Shown: positions 50,459 through 60,520, numbered from the stretch's first letter. The stretch is DNA of 62,000 nucleotides from Zygnema cylindricum (GCA_037447655.1 JBBHKE010002684.1:1-62000); one strand, 5' to 3'. Made by a program: numbers and translations. Notes: generated by a model not told the origin, from the letters alone.

Positions 50459-53400
50459 GCAAAACAAAACGAACAAACATAAAGACAAAAAAAAGAGTGA
50501 CAACAAAGAAGGAGAAAATGTTTTTTTAGGGTTTCTTAATTTCTTTAGTGGTGTCATTTAGGGTTTTAGGAAGGGGACATTAGGGTTTTTGGAGGGTTTT
50601 CAGGGAGGTTTTTTAGGGTTTTCAGGGAGGGTATTTTAGGGTTTCAGGGAGTCTTTGGGGGAGTTTTGACGGTTTTGAGGGTGGTTTTTCAACCTTTTCA
50701 ACGTTTTTTCACCGTTTTCCACCGTTTTTTCACCGTTTTCCACCGTTTTTTCATCGTTTTCCACGGTTTTTTCACCGTTTTCACCGTTTTTTCATCGTAT
50801 TCTCGGGAGGGAAGAAAGAAATGAATCGTGATTTAATTTTCCGTTTGGCAAAAGGGTTTCGGGGTCGGGCGAAAAACTGTATCCGTACAGCGAGGGATAG
50901 AGTGGAGAAGGCCCTGCAGTATTCCTACCGTGACAGGCGTAACAAGAAGAGAGACATGAGGGGCCTGTGGCTCCAGAGAATCAACGCCGGAGCCAGAGAA
51001 CATGGGGTCAGTACTCTCTCTCTCTCTCTCTCTCTCTCCCCCCCCCCTCCCTCTCCCCCTCCCTCCCTCCCTCTTTTTTAGCCTTGTTTTGGTTTATGGC
51101 TTAGTGGTTTTTCCCTCTCCCCCTTGCTATTCCTCACCCCACTCCTCTTTCTATCACATGTCAAGATGGAGTGACCTTATCATGTGAAAATTGGTTTTTT
51201 TTTGTTTAATTTTGTATTTTTTCATTTCCATATTTTCTTTTTACCTTCTCCCCCTCTCCCTCATTCTCTGTCCTTCTCTCTCCCTCTTTTTCCTCTCGGT
51301 CCCTCTTTTCTTCCCTCTCCTTCTCTCTTCCATTTTCCTCTCTCCTCTCTCCCTCTCTTTCCTTATTCCCCCTCTTTCTCCCTCCCCCTCTCTCTCCTCT
51401 CTTTCTTTTCTATCTTTGTCTCGCTCCCTCCCCGCTCTCCCCCCTTTTTTTTGCGGAGGGTAATGTTTATTTGCTTTTTATTTTATTATTTATACCCATA
51501 TTTTGTTATTTATTTCTGGTTCAAATATCTTTTTATTCATATACATACAGATATATATATATATATATATGTGTATATATATGTGTATATATATGTGTAT
51601 ATATATGTGTATATATATATATATACATATATATGTGTATGTATATATACATATATATGTGTATGTATATATACATATATATATACATATATATAATATA
51701 TATATATATATGTGTATGTATATATACATATATATATAAGTGTATGTATATATACATATATATAAGTGTATGTATATATACATATATATATATATGTATG
51801 TATATATATACATATATACATATATATATATATGTATATATATAATATATATATAAGTGTATGTACATATACATATATATGTGTATGTATATATACATAT
51901 ATATATATGTGTATGTATATATACATATATATATATATATGTATATATATATGTGTGTATGTATATATGTATACATATATATGTGTATGTATATATACAT
52001 ATATATATGTGTGTATGTATATATATATATATGTATATATATATGTATATATATATAAATAATTATATATATATGTATATATATATAATTACATATATAT
52101 GTATGTATATATATATATAATTATATATATGTATGTATATATATATATATATATAATTATATATATGTATATATATATAATTATATGTATATATGTATGT
52201 ACATATATATAATTATATATATGTGTGTATATATATATAATAATATATATAATTTATATATATATATATAATTTATATATATATATTTATATTTATATAT
52301 AATATATATATGTATATTTATATATAATATATATGTATTATATTTATATATAATATATATTTTGTATATGTATATGTATATGAGATAACTGTTCATTTGT
52401 TTATTTATATATTTTCTTGTTTAATTTTTTTTTATGTTTATGTTTTTTTTTTCTTTCTTTTTTCAATCGATGTCTTCCATTCTTTTTTTATTTATCTATT
52501 TTATTTATAAAGACTTTTATTCGACTATTTGGTTAATCTGTGGGAATTTAAAATTATAAAATCATATATTTATGCATTTATATGTATATATGATAAATAT
52601 TTTTGTGTTTGTTTATTCATTTATTTCTTTATTTATTTATTTGTTTTTTTTTTTTCCAGACCTCCGTCTCCCAGAGTCTTCTCTTTGACTATTTGGACAA
52701 TTTATGGGAATTTTCTCCGGGCCCCGTACCCCATTCCACAAACCTCCATTTCCGTAATGATTTAGATTCCCTTCCATCCCTCCTCCTTGTGTTTTGGCAT
52801 CTTTGTTTCGTTTCCATTTTCGTTTCTTCCATTTCCTCCCCTCCCCCTTCCACCACTTCCCACCTTTCATTTAAGATATAATCATCTCCCCCTCCCCCTC
52901 CCCCTCCCCCCTCCTCCCCCTCCTTTCCTCATTTTCCTGTTTGTATTCAAAATAAAAAAAAAATACCTCCCTCCTCTCCATAATACAATAAAATAAAATA
53001 TATTAATTAAATTTTATAATCTATTTGAAATATTATAAAATGAGTTTGTAAATAATGGGGTTAGAATTTGATAATACCAAAATAACAAAATAATTTTTGA
53101 TATAATAAAGAAAAGGTTATTGCTTTTTTCTTCCTAAAATAAAGTTTGTTGTACAAAAATGAGCTTTGTAATAATAATGAATAATAAAAATGTTTGTTCT
53201 CTCTTAAAACAATCTTTCTTAAGCTATAAAATAAAGTATAGTTTAATAAATTGTGAAATGATATAATATGCCATCATTTATTAATAAAAGAAAGTAGAAT
53301 GGATATTCTTGACTAGAAATAGTAAATTAATAAACAAATTAACAAACAAATAAACTAATAAACAAACAAATTAATTGAATTTATAAAGTAAACAATTAGT

Positions 53401-54257
53401 GGTTCAATTTTTTTGGCGATAGCGGATTCATTTTTCTGCGAAATTGTGACTCGACTCATTTATTTTGCTTTAAATAATTAAAATGTATAAATAATAATTA
53501 TCAACTTTAATAATATAAATTATAAATAAAATAAATGAGTAAATAAATCAATGAGTAATTAATTCATTAGTTAGTTAAATCAATAGCTATTGTTTCTAAA
53601 AAAATCGCAGATATGGTTTTTTTTTCTGATGAAAGTTGTAAATAATGTTTTTTTTTTGTAGGTTGTCGAACTATTTTTCTACGAAATCGTGACTCTAAAT
53701 AAATAAATAAATTCTGAAATACATAATAAAGAAACAAGCTAATCAAGAAGTAAACACATGATCAGTTAATTAATTAAATAATGCTTCAAATTTATTTATT
53801 TATTATTATTATTTTTTTTTTTTAAGTTGCAGATTTATTTTGCGACGAAGTCGTGGCTCGACTCTCGAGTTTTTTAAATTAATGAATAAAGAAACGAGTA
53901 AATTATGAAATAAATAAATTATGAGTTAATTAATTAAATAATGGTTCAAATTTTTTTTTTTTTTTTTTTGAAGATTGTCGATCTATTTTTCGACGAATTC
54001 TTGGCTTGACTCCCGAGTGCTCTAAATAAATAAATAAATAATTCAAGAAATAAATAAGTAAATCATGAAATTAATACATGATCAGTTAATGAATTAAATA
54101 ATGTTTTTTTTTTTTTTTGAAGGTTGCGGATTTATTTTTCGACGAAGTCGTGGCTCGACTTGTGAGTGCTTTTGAAAATCGATGTCGAACCGTTTATGGA
54201 CCAAGTAAAGCCATTTATCGGAAAACGGAACAAAGAGAAACACTACATAGAACATAG
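44471..54257 (+). CDS. COQ10: COQ10-like coenzyme Q-binding START-domain protein (mitochondrial)
   Basis: Exons: 44471-44802, 46656-46848, 52660-~52753, 54123-54257. ATG 44471 is the first in-frame Met and opens an Arg-rich presequence ([16 protein letters not shown]). Exon 1 ends EERRVLG; joining across GT..AG gives GYSPEQLF, then [15 protein letters not shown] and DAELEIGF (exon 2), [17 protein letters not shown] (exon 3) and [28 protein letters not shown] (exon 4). This is the COQ10 family, which binds ubiquinone and supports its delivery to respiratory complexes. Phases agree from exon 1 to 3. Odd points: the short stretch expected between exons 3 and 4 (VDF..SPLYRQ in relatives) is not in frame, introns are long, and two other gene pieces lie in intron 2. 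It could be a working gene with a missed small exon or a recent pseudogene. Confidence 0.8.
45847..46520 (+). repeat. Tandem array of decayed COQ10 exon 2 starts
   Basis: Upstream of exon 2 (46656), its first ~25-65 bases recur after T-rich tracts at about 45850 (very weak), 46081, 46260 and 46455. Copies read 'ATATTCTCCGGAACAGC' with changes; the 46455 copy preserves 'ggaacagcttttcgacgtgg' and the following 'tggcgggagtggatctttat'. After GAAGATT each diverges to 'gtcaatTaatccc'. Each unit also carries 'cccacct..atttttgtccaaaaa', matched before the true exon at 46590. Unit spacing is about 180-230 bases. Confidence 0.85.
47022..47117 (+). other. Short lysine-rich open frame, uncertain
   Basis: ATG in context 'accatgg' opens a 31-codon frame ([17 protein letters not shown] and so on). 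I recognise no family. It lies in COQ10 intron 2, in purine-rich DNA, and may be chance. Confidence 0.12.
47707..48210 (+). repeat. Direct repeat, copy 1 (partner at 51112-51615)
   Basis: About 500 bases, apparently identical to 51112-51615 (constant offset 3405). It begins CCCTCTCCCCCTTGC, includes a decayed copy of the 3' end of COQ10 exon 2 (47748-47785: 'tgtcaagatggagtgacc' then 'atcatgtgaaaa'), a C/T-rich tract, and the first part of a TA/TG microsatellite. Confidence 0.85.
48141..48375. repeat. TA/TG microsatellite
   Basis: Alternating (TA)n with TGTG interruptions, a pure (TG) run near 48293-48320 and a (TA) run near 48328-48370. All open frames here are artefacts. Confidence 0.95.
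48480..49492 (-). CDS. RBM7-like RRM RNA-binding protein, 5' two exons
   Basis: Exon 1 49492-49459 begins ATG TCT TCA and ends at donor G|GTACGT; exon 2 48691-48480 follows acceptor TTACAG and ends at GCG|GTACGT. Together they encode 82 residues, essentially a whole RRM: RNP2 VYCGNL (residues 9-14), then [22 protein letters not shown]1 KGYGFVEF, and [18 protein letters not shown]. The helix-strand pattern resembles RBM7/RBM11 of the nuclear exosome targeting complex and its plant homologue. Further exons, expected at lower coordinates, were not found; the frame continues 22 codons into the intron before a stop. The gene lies inverted within COQ10 intron 2 and head to head with the L20 exon. 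The RRM is firm; the RBM7 subfamily is likely. Confidence 0.8.
49493..50820. promoter_or_regulatory. Divergent intergenic region with telo-boxes
   Basis: Lies between the RBM7-like start (minus) and the L20 start (plus). It holds AAACCCTAA-type telo-boxes at 49571-49600 and at least five TTAGGGTTT copies at 50525-50645, common in promoters of plant ribosomal and translation genes. A CGCACGTGCGAA G-box sits at 50022. Two ~145-base tandem copies (49612-49745, 49755-49960) share 'gaatgtcgtgacatcgtac'. A poly(A)-rich tract spans 50322-50452, and 50696-50800 repeats 'caccgttttccaccgttttt'. Confidence 0.55.
50821..51006 (+). CDS. Ribosomal protein bL20 (organellar/mitochondrial type), exon 1
   Basis: ATG 50821 opens 62 codons ending at donor GGG|GTCAGT. 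The protein reads [20 protein letters not shown], then [20 protein letters not shown] and [14 protein letters not shown], unmistakably the N-terminal half of bacterial-type L20, which binds 23S-type rRNA early in large-subunit assembly. The lack of an N-terminal extension is usual for nuclear-encoded plant mitochondrial L20. The second half (normally starting with a YG..M.GL-type stretch) was not found before the window end, and the sequence after the donor soon enters the 51112-51615 direct repeat. It is either a gene with a very long intron running past COQ10 exons 3-4, or a 5' fragment left by rearrangement. Confidence 0.85.
51112..51615 (+). repeat. Direct repeat, copy 2 (partner at 47707-48210)
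   Basis: Second copy of the ~500-base segment with a decayed COQ10 exon 2 3' end at 51153-51190. The two copies bracket the RBM7-like exons and the L20 exon. Near-identity means a recent duplication, gene conversion, or an assembly error. Confidence 0.85.
51550..52390. repeat. Long TA-rich microsatellite
   Basis: About 840 bases of (TA)n with TGTATG, ACATATA and AATTATA variants. No coding potential. Confidence 0.95.
52511..52552 (+). pseudogene. Decayed partial copy of COQ10 exon 3
   Basis: 'agacttttattcgactattt' and then 'ggttaatctgtgggaattta' match exon 3 at 52673-52713 ([13 protein letters not shown] versus [12 protein letters not shown]). It sits about 162 bases upstream of the intact exon and lacks an AG splice acceptor directly before it. 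Confidence 0.8.
53422..54023 (+). repeat. Tandem array of decayed COQ10 exon 4 starts
   Basis: Four partial copies of the exon 4 start precede the intact exon at 54123: 53422-53457, 53662-53696, 53826-53870 and 53973-54023. All keep the core around 'ttattttt.gacgaa.tcgtggctcgact' ([13 protein letters not shown]), with stops or changes. Most units are preceded by 'gttaattaattaaataatg' and a T-run, the same arrangement as before the real exon. Spacing is about 241, 164, 147 and 150 bases. Confidence 0.85.
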
Positions 54258-55105
54258 TTTCCGTTTCCGTCGGGCTGTTTTCTCTTCTCCGTTTTGGTAC
54301 GTTTCGAGTCCAATTTGGTGATTTTTCATCTTTTGTTTTTCGGATTTTTTTTTTTGCTTTTTTTTTTTGCAGTTTTTTTGTTGGTTTTATTTGTCTTGTT
54401 TTCAATCATCTGTTATTTTCACTTCAGTTTCTGTTTCTTTAATTTCTATTTTTTCGTAGTTTTCTATTTTTATTTAGTTTCTGTTTTTTAGTTTCTATTA
54501 TTTTTTAGTTCTTTTTTTGGTTTTGTTGATTTGTTCTAATTTTGGTTTGTTTAAAGTTTAAAGTTTTAATTAATTTAAAACTTTCTTGTGTTTTTTTGCA
54601 GATTCCGTTCCGTTTTTTTTCTTTTTTTCTGTTTTGATATCTTGGGTACAATGGGAAGGATAACTGAGGGGAAGAGAGAGAGGGAGAGAGAGAGAGAGGG
54701 CAGGAGAAAGAGAGGAGGAGGAGAGAGGTGGAAAAAGGGAGAGTGCGAGCAGAATCAATCAGTCATCTCAAACAAATCGCATTCAAATCAGATCAGATCA
54801 ATCTGAATAGGAGAAAGAGAGAAAAAAAGATGTCGATTTTTTGTAGGTCGTTTTTTGGCTCATTTGTAATTTTAGCATTTTTTTTTTCCTTTTTTGTTTT
54901 TTTTTGTGATCCCAAGTATAATATTATATTCTTTTTTCTTTTTTCTTTTTTTTGTTTTTGTGTGTGTGTCCCTCCATTCACCCCCTACCCCCATCGCAAA
55001 AGCAGGGAATCCTTCATTTTTTTTACACTAGATAAAGAAAGATATATATAAAAGGGGTTTTTCATTTTCTCACCTCCCTCCTGCTCCCTATTTTTATTTT
55101 TTTTT
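54258..55105. other. 3' flank of COQ10, low-complexity
   Basis: T-rich with TTTTTCTTTT and TTTAGTTTCT repeats, then a GAGA purine tract (54670-54740). No gene seen. Confidence 0.6.
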
Positions 55106-55106
55106 T

Positions 55107-55400
55107 ATTGGACGCCGGTAGCACTACCAAAAAACCTAGAAAACCAAAGGATGCAAAGTTTGTTTTGAAGTTGAAACTAAACCCAGATAAAGGTAGACTA
55201 GAGACTAAAGGATACACAAAAGAGGCGAGAATAGAATATAGCAAGATATTTACCCCAGTAGTTAAATATCTCTCAGTAAAGATGCTCGCAAGTATAGTGA
55301 TAGAGGAAGACATGAAGATTTATCGGATTGGATGTGAAGACACCGTTCTTGAGTGGAGAACTAGTTGAAGAGATGAACATGAAACAACCTCCCCCATTCA
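55107..55400 (+). pseudogene. Copia reverse-transcriptase scrap
   Basis: Frame reads DAKFVLKLKLNPDKG, TKGYTKEARIEYSKIF, PVVKYLSVKMLASIVIEEDM and, after a stop and frame change, EEMNMKQPPPF. These are the conserved N-terminal RT motifs of Copia elements (compare KWVFKLK and FAPVVR in the larger copies). Both ends are cut off by unrelated sequence. Confidence 0.8.
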
Positions 55401-57180
55401 CTCTCTTTTTCCATCTCCTTCTCCCTCTCCCTCTCCCTCTCAAAACATTGTGGTGCGGGGAACTTTTCCGGCCCCGATATTGAAGGCCGAAATACCTGAT
55501 TTCCTCCGACTCCAAAGCATTCCAATATCTATCGAGAAGCTCTTCATTACCCTCCAATGACCTGGAAGACTCCCCCTCTTTCGGTTACCTCCATAAAATG
55601 CTCCCGAGGTCGGAAACATCGTTGCCTCTCCCTAAACTCTTGCAATCTCTATCCCTTGACAACTCCGGCCGATAAGTCATATCGGAAAAAACGGCCTAAG
55701 GAGACCCCTGGTACACTGGTGGTTGCCTTTGGCCCCCCCTCCCTCCGACTCTCAATGTTTGCACCCATATCCACCGTTCCCCAAATTAGCAAATTTTAAA
55801 TCCAACAGCAGCTCTAGCCGATAACTCCAAGAACCTCCGGTTTCATAGCCGACCATTAGACCCTAGAAATAAATCATGTCCTCTTAGAATTGGCCCGTAC
55901 CATTGGAATCCCATAAAACACCTCCATCGCTGATCTCCGTCATCCCTAATCCTTGGAATAGGGGGAATTTTGTGAATTTTGGAAAATGCGAATATGTGTC
56001 GGAGCGCCTCTTCCGAACTGATCCTATTTAAATACCTCCTCAACTGGAACCGGATCAAGGTTCTTTCTGTGCCATGTCCACGTGACTGCCACGTCAGGGT
56101 CCATCCTTGCCACCGATCTCCAACATGAAACTCACAGGATGTATAGTAGAGTTTCTCAAACCGCAGATTGCCATGGATTTCATCGCCATTCTCCATGGAT
56201 TAAATCCTAGAACAGGTTTGGCCTCCGCCAATCCCATTCGGCCTCCCTAAACTTGACGGATGATTTCCCCTCTTGTTGATTACTTTCACTAACATTGCCT
56301 AGGTTGCATCAATCTGTTAAGTAGGAAAAGGGAAAACCTATTCTTCTCCCCCTTTTCCAACACCCCTTATAAGCCTCTAAGATAGTTATACACCACTGCC
56401 TTCCCAAATCTATGATCCCTCCCCTACCTCTTGTGCAACATTTGTCCGATGTGGCAATTAAGGTATACAAACAAACTCTTCGATTGGAAGGACATCATAA
56501 GTTTGGAGTCAGGTCATGAATTCTAACTCCTCAAACCAGAATACTCCTTAATCTGAGAGGTATCCTTATGCTCTCGTACTTGTTAACAAGGCAGCATATC
56601 CACTCAGTTCCCTAATCATTTTCTTACCATCTTTTTAGGTTTACAACTTACTTAAAAATACAAATTTGCTGACTAAGCATGGGATAGATCTGACTATCTA
56701 TTTGTACTCTAGACCCTTGTAGTTCGATCCCTCCTATGACAAATATGACACCTTCGATATGACACCCTCCCTTCAGGTGATTCGATATTTAGTAATGATA
56801 CCAGATGTATGGGCCTCTTAGAAAAAGTTTGACTTCCCTACTTACCGAACTAAAGCCAATTCCTAATGTCTCAAATTACAAATTTATCTTGGTTCCCAAA
56901 AAAAACCTATTCGCCAATTTCTAGGAGATTCTATCCCACTTAGCCCTCATAGTCCACTACTTCGATATAGTAAGAAGCAGCCAAATTCTGCTTTCCTGTA
57001 CAAAATAGTGTACCCTTTTACTTAGGTTTCCTCCTAGCAAGCCCTTTGTATGAGCTTGCTCCCCCTAACCCGTAGAGCTTTCCCTCCCAAGTTGAGGAAG
57101 GTCTTTGAAGTTCCATGTAGACGCCTTGAGGGCGGATCTCTCCTCTTCAAAATGAAAAACCTCCGCCTACCCAAGTGTGC
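55401..57180. other. Intergenic DNA with an unassigned open frame
   Basis: The only frame of note is 55843-56196 on the minus strand (117 codons, starting MENGDEIHGNLRFEK). It is not low-complexity and has balanced composition with charged and aromatic residues, but I recognise no domain. The same strand at 55273-55557 has another frame (RYWNALESEEIRYFGLQYRG). They may be parts of one decayed gene or transposon; no splice model convinced me. Confidence 0.35.
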
Positions 57181-57182
57181 GC

Positions 57183-57404
57183 TACACCGTGTATCGCTAT
57201 TAGTGTTAATATTTTTTTTGCCACTTAAAACATATTTTCTACGTACACACATGTCCGATTTTCAAACGGAGACAGCCAATCGAAAGCTGGGAATCTTAAC
57301 TCTCAATCGAAACCGTCAGATCTACAATCCGACATGTGTGTACGGAGAAAAGATGTTTTAAGAGACGAAAAAAACATTAATACTAATGGCAATTCACGGT
57401 GTAG
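57183..57404. mobile_element. Fold-back MITE (family B) copy
   Basis: Ends are CTACACCGTG and CACGGTGTAG. Inside, 'cgctattagtgttaatattt' and 'acttaaaacatattttctacg' are mirrored by 'cggagaaaagatgttttaag' and 'acattaatactaatggc'. Best-preserved terminal inverted repeats of the family in this window. Confidence 0.75.
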
Positions 57405-60101
57405 TTTTGTCGGTTTTGGGTTCGAAGCTTTGAATTCCAAGTTGAATCTATTGGCGTTGGCAGAGGTCTAGAAGATTTTTGGCTAAAAGCCCACTTCTTT
57501 TTATGTGCACGAACCTTCTTTCCTCTAACCCAAAATGTAAGTCAAAAGTAAGAATGTCATTTAATGTTTCATTTTCCCTAATTACATTAAAATTGTAAAG
57601 GAGATTGATCTAAAAGCATACTTATCAATACACTTCAACAACACATCTACATGTGTAAAAGCCATAACAAAACACTGATGAAGGAGACACAAAGAATAAG
57701 ATATGAAATTTGAAGTCCTTGCATTGGAAACAAATCTTAAAATAATTTTTGTTTACACATTTACCGACCATACCTCACTAAAAGTTCCAAAACAAAAACT
57801 CTTGGTCCAATCAGAATTTTCCGTTGAATCCAACCAATGATGATTGAGATTTGATCGGAGTCTTTTCACCCATCCGCTAAAACGTTATAAGCATTTTGAA
57901 AAATCTAATTTGCTTGTACCCAAATTCAACAGCAAACCGAATCTCCAAACTTATTTTGTGCTATAATAACCAAATGACACATATTAAGAAGTCTCTTTAA
58001 CTCCCTAAAACTCTACAAATAGTAATCCAAATCTAGTGATCTATACTTTGCTATACAAGCCTTGCTCTACGCCCTTTTGATAATTTACCAAGTACGATTA
58101 CCGGCCGTTGTAAAGTAAGCTATTCCAAGTCAAAGAAGGCCTTGGAAACTAGCCATGGTCCGTTTCACCTCTCGTATTTTTCGACCTAACCAGTCTGTTT
58201 CTTCCTTCCATGGATGTATCCAATCTTGACGTAACCTTGGGCGAGCGTCAAGTATTTGAAATGGAGCACCGACGAAGGGTTTTATGCATTAAAGTAAGGC
58301 TCGCCTAGTGTTAAAGGGTACCCGTGGGATACTAGTTATATTCCCTTAGACCATACATCATGCTTGCATCTAACCTAAACTTACAATGCGAGGTCTTGAC
58401 TAATGTTTTCTCGAGCTTTGCGGACCAAACAACTTTTATCGGAGAGCAATCATCATGCCATGTCCAATGAGAGTTTAACGAAACTTGCATTAAATTCCCT
58501 TGGTCCCCTCTTGTTTGAGAAGTGTTATGTCTAGACTCCGGCAGGAGTCTTTCCTTTCGCTTGCAACTCTCGTTCGTTCCAAGACCATTGGACTATTTGT
58601 AGGCTTTCATCACGACAACCTTCAATGGTCGCATTCCCTTTACGAAGGGTTTTCGGACCTATGGGGTGAAATGTTCCTTAAAACCTTGAGTTTTCATCAC
58701 GTTAGTAAATCATTAGTTCTTGATGCTAGCGGGAGATTCCCTTTGGTCTTCGAAGTCTTGTCCGCCCCACGATGATAGGAGTGCCTCGGGGTATTCATCC
58801 TAGCAACCGTTGGCATCTTGGTTCCCCATTTGTAGGGTTCTAAGTCCAACGAGACTAGTGAAAAGTTGGGTTTCGTCATCGACGGAAGATTCAAGTTGGT
58901 TTCAAGTGTCTTTGACGGTGGAAATCATGTTTCCCCACCACCATAGTTTCCATTAGGCCCATGACTTTGGTTGTAAGACTTAGTACATTCAACTATTTTT
59001 GTATTGTCTTGGAATCCACGGGAGCACGTTCAAGTCTCCAAAGCATACGAATACATATTGATCCTCCCTTGCCTTTCCTAACCATTTGGGGTTGCCCCAC
59101 TTCCTTTTTTGTATTGGATATCCCAAGTCCAAATTTAGTCCCCAATCTTTCACTTGAACCTTTCTCTGTGCACACACGATAAGTTTTTCATTGACCGCTT
59201 ACCGGAAGGTGAATTTATTGTCGTTCAATCGCAAACATCGGATGGGCAATCCACCTAGTATGCACGAAATATGTTTTAATTGGCGAAATAAACATTAACA
59301 TTAACAGTGATACACGATGTACATTTATAATGTAACCTTTTCAATGTTGTCACCTTAATAGCGAGTACTCTCCCACGTCCTAAAATTTCCCCACTCGTGT
59401 GGCGCTTACGTTCGAGTGATACTTTAACTAAAATGGGGCAGGATTAATTAGAAAGCACGGTGGTAAACCATCTGAATCTGGGGGTACAAAAGGGGTGGCA
59501 TGGCCAAAACTGAAAAACTACAAGCACGACAATAAAAAACAGCCTCGTTTACATAAAGTTGTACTCTCCCTCGTCATAAAATTTTCCCACTCGAGCGTGG
59601 ATCGTTTGAAATTCGTTGTTCGAGTGATAATTTAACTAAAATCACCTCATTTAGGGTGAACCTCCATCAGGCGAAAAGTGAGGTTAATTACTGGAAAAAG
59701 TACATTTCCGTACGTGTCCAGCTCATTTTCGTACATGGCCGTACTGTTTTTTTTTTTTTTTTTTAAACATCATTACTGTCGGCGCGTCAAGATTCTCCAA
59801 ACTTCTGGGAGACAACGTCGACCGTCCGATTACGTTTTTTCGAAGCAAGAAGTCACGTCGTCCAATGATTAATGACTCTCCTCAGGGAGGAGAGTCATTA
59901 ATCACTGGACGTGTAAAACGTTTACGCGTGGAAAGGTGACGTACGAGCCGCGCGCCATCGGACATTTGCCACGCGCCTTCGGACAGGCAGGAATCAGATC
60001 CGACGAAAACCAGCACAAAAAGTTTGTTGAAGAATGTGTCGTGACGCCTCCACCACCATCCATCGTCATTCGGAATTTGTTGCGCCTGGATTGTAGAAAT
60101 T
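57405..60101. other. Intergenic DNA, no recognised gene
   Basis: Short frames without motifs. A truncated family B MITE end lies at about 59165-59322 ('aacattaacattaacagtgatacacgatgtac' in split form). Positions 59858-59912 form a strong hairpin (see findings). Confidence 0.5.
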
Positions 60102-60109
60102 GTAGAAAG

Positions 60110-60512
60110 TAGTGTTGGGTATCAGGGACCACTTGCCGATATTCGATATGTACCGAATTTTAGGTACCCGATAATCGATATATCGCTTCGATATATCGAT
60201 TATCGAAATATCGCGATATATTGCCGATATATCGCCAATATATCGTATCGACGATATATCGAAAATGAAAATTTTAATTTTTTTTTTCAAACCCCCCCCC
60301 CCCCCCCCGAGCGCTCAGTGTGGGGGGATTTCCGTACGATTTTCCGTACAGTTTTCCGTACTCTCACTGTACGGACAAGCAATTTTTGCGATATATATCG
60401 CGATAATTTATGTTGGTCCCGGTACGATATATCGAGGAATCTGTTCGATCGATATTCGATATATCGAATATCGAAGTTATCGCGATATGAAACTACCCGA
60501 TACCCAACACTA
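60110..60512. mobile_element. hAT-type MITE, 403 bp
   Basis: Terminal inverted repeats TAGTGTTGGGTATC at 60110 and its complement ending at 60512, with perfect 8-base target duplications GTAGAAAG at 60102-60109 and 60513-60520. The body is full of ATATCG/CGATAT units and has a C-run near 60292-60308. The same superfamily as the 885 bp element at 21538, whose TIR differs by one base over the first 14. Confidence 0.92.
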
Positions 60513-60520
60513 GTAGAAAG

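Noticed and set aside
50118-50557. Phe-rich frames on the minus strand
   Set aside because: Translation of a poly(A)-rich tract.
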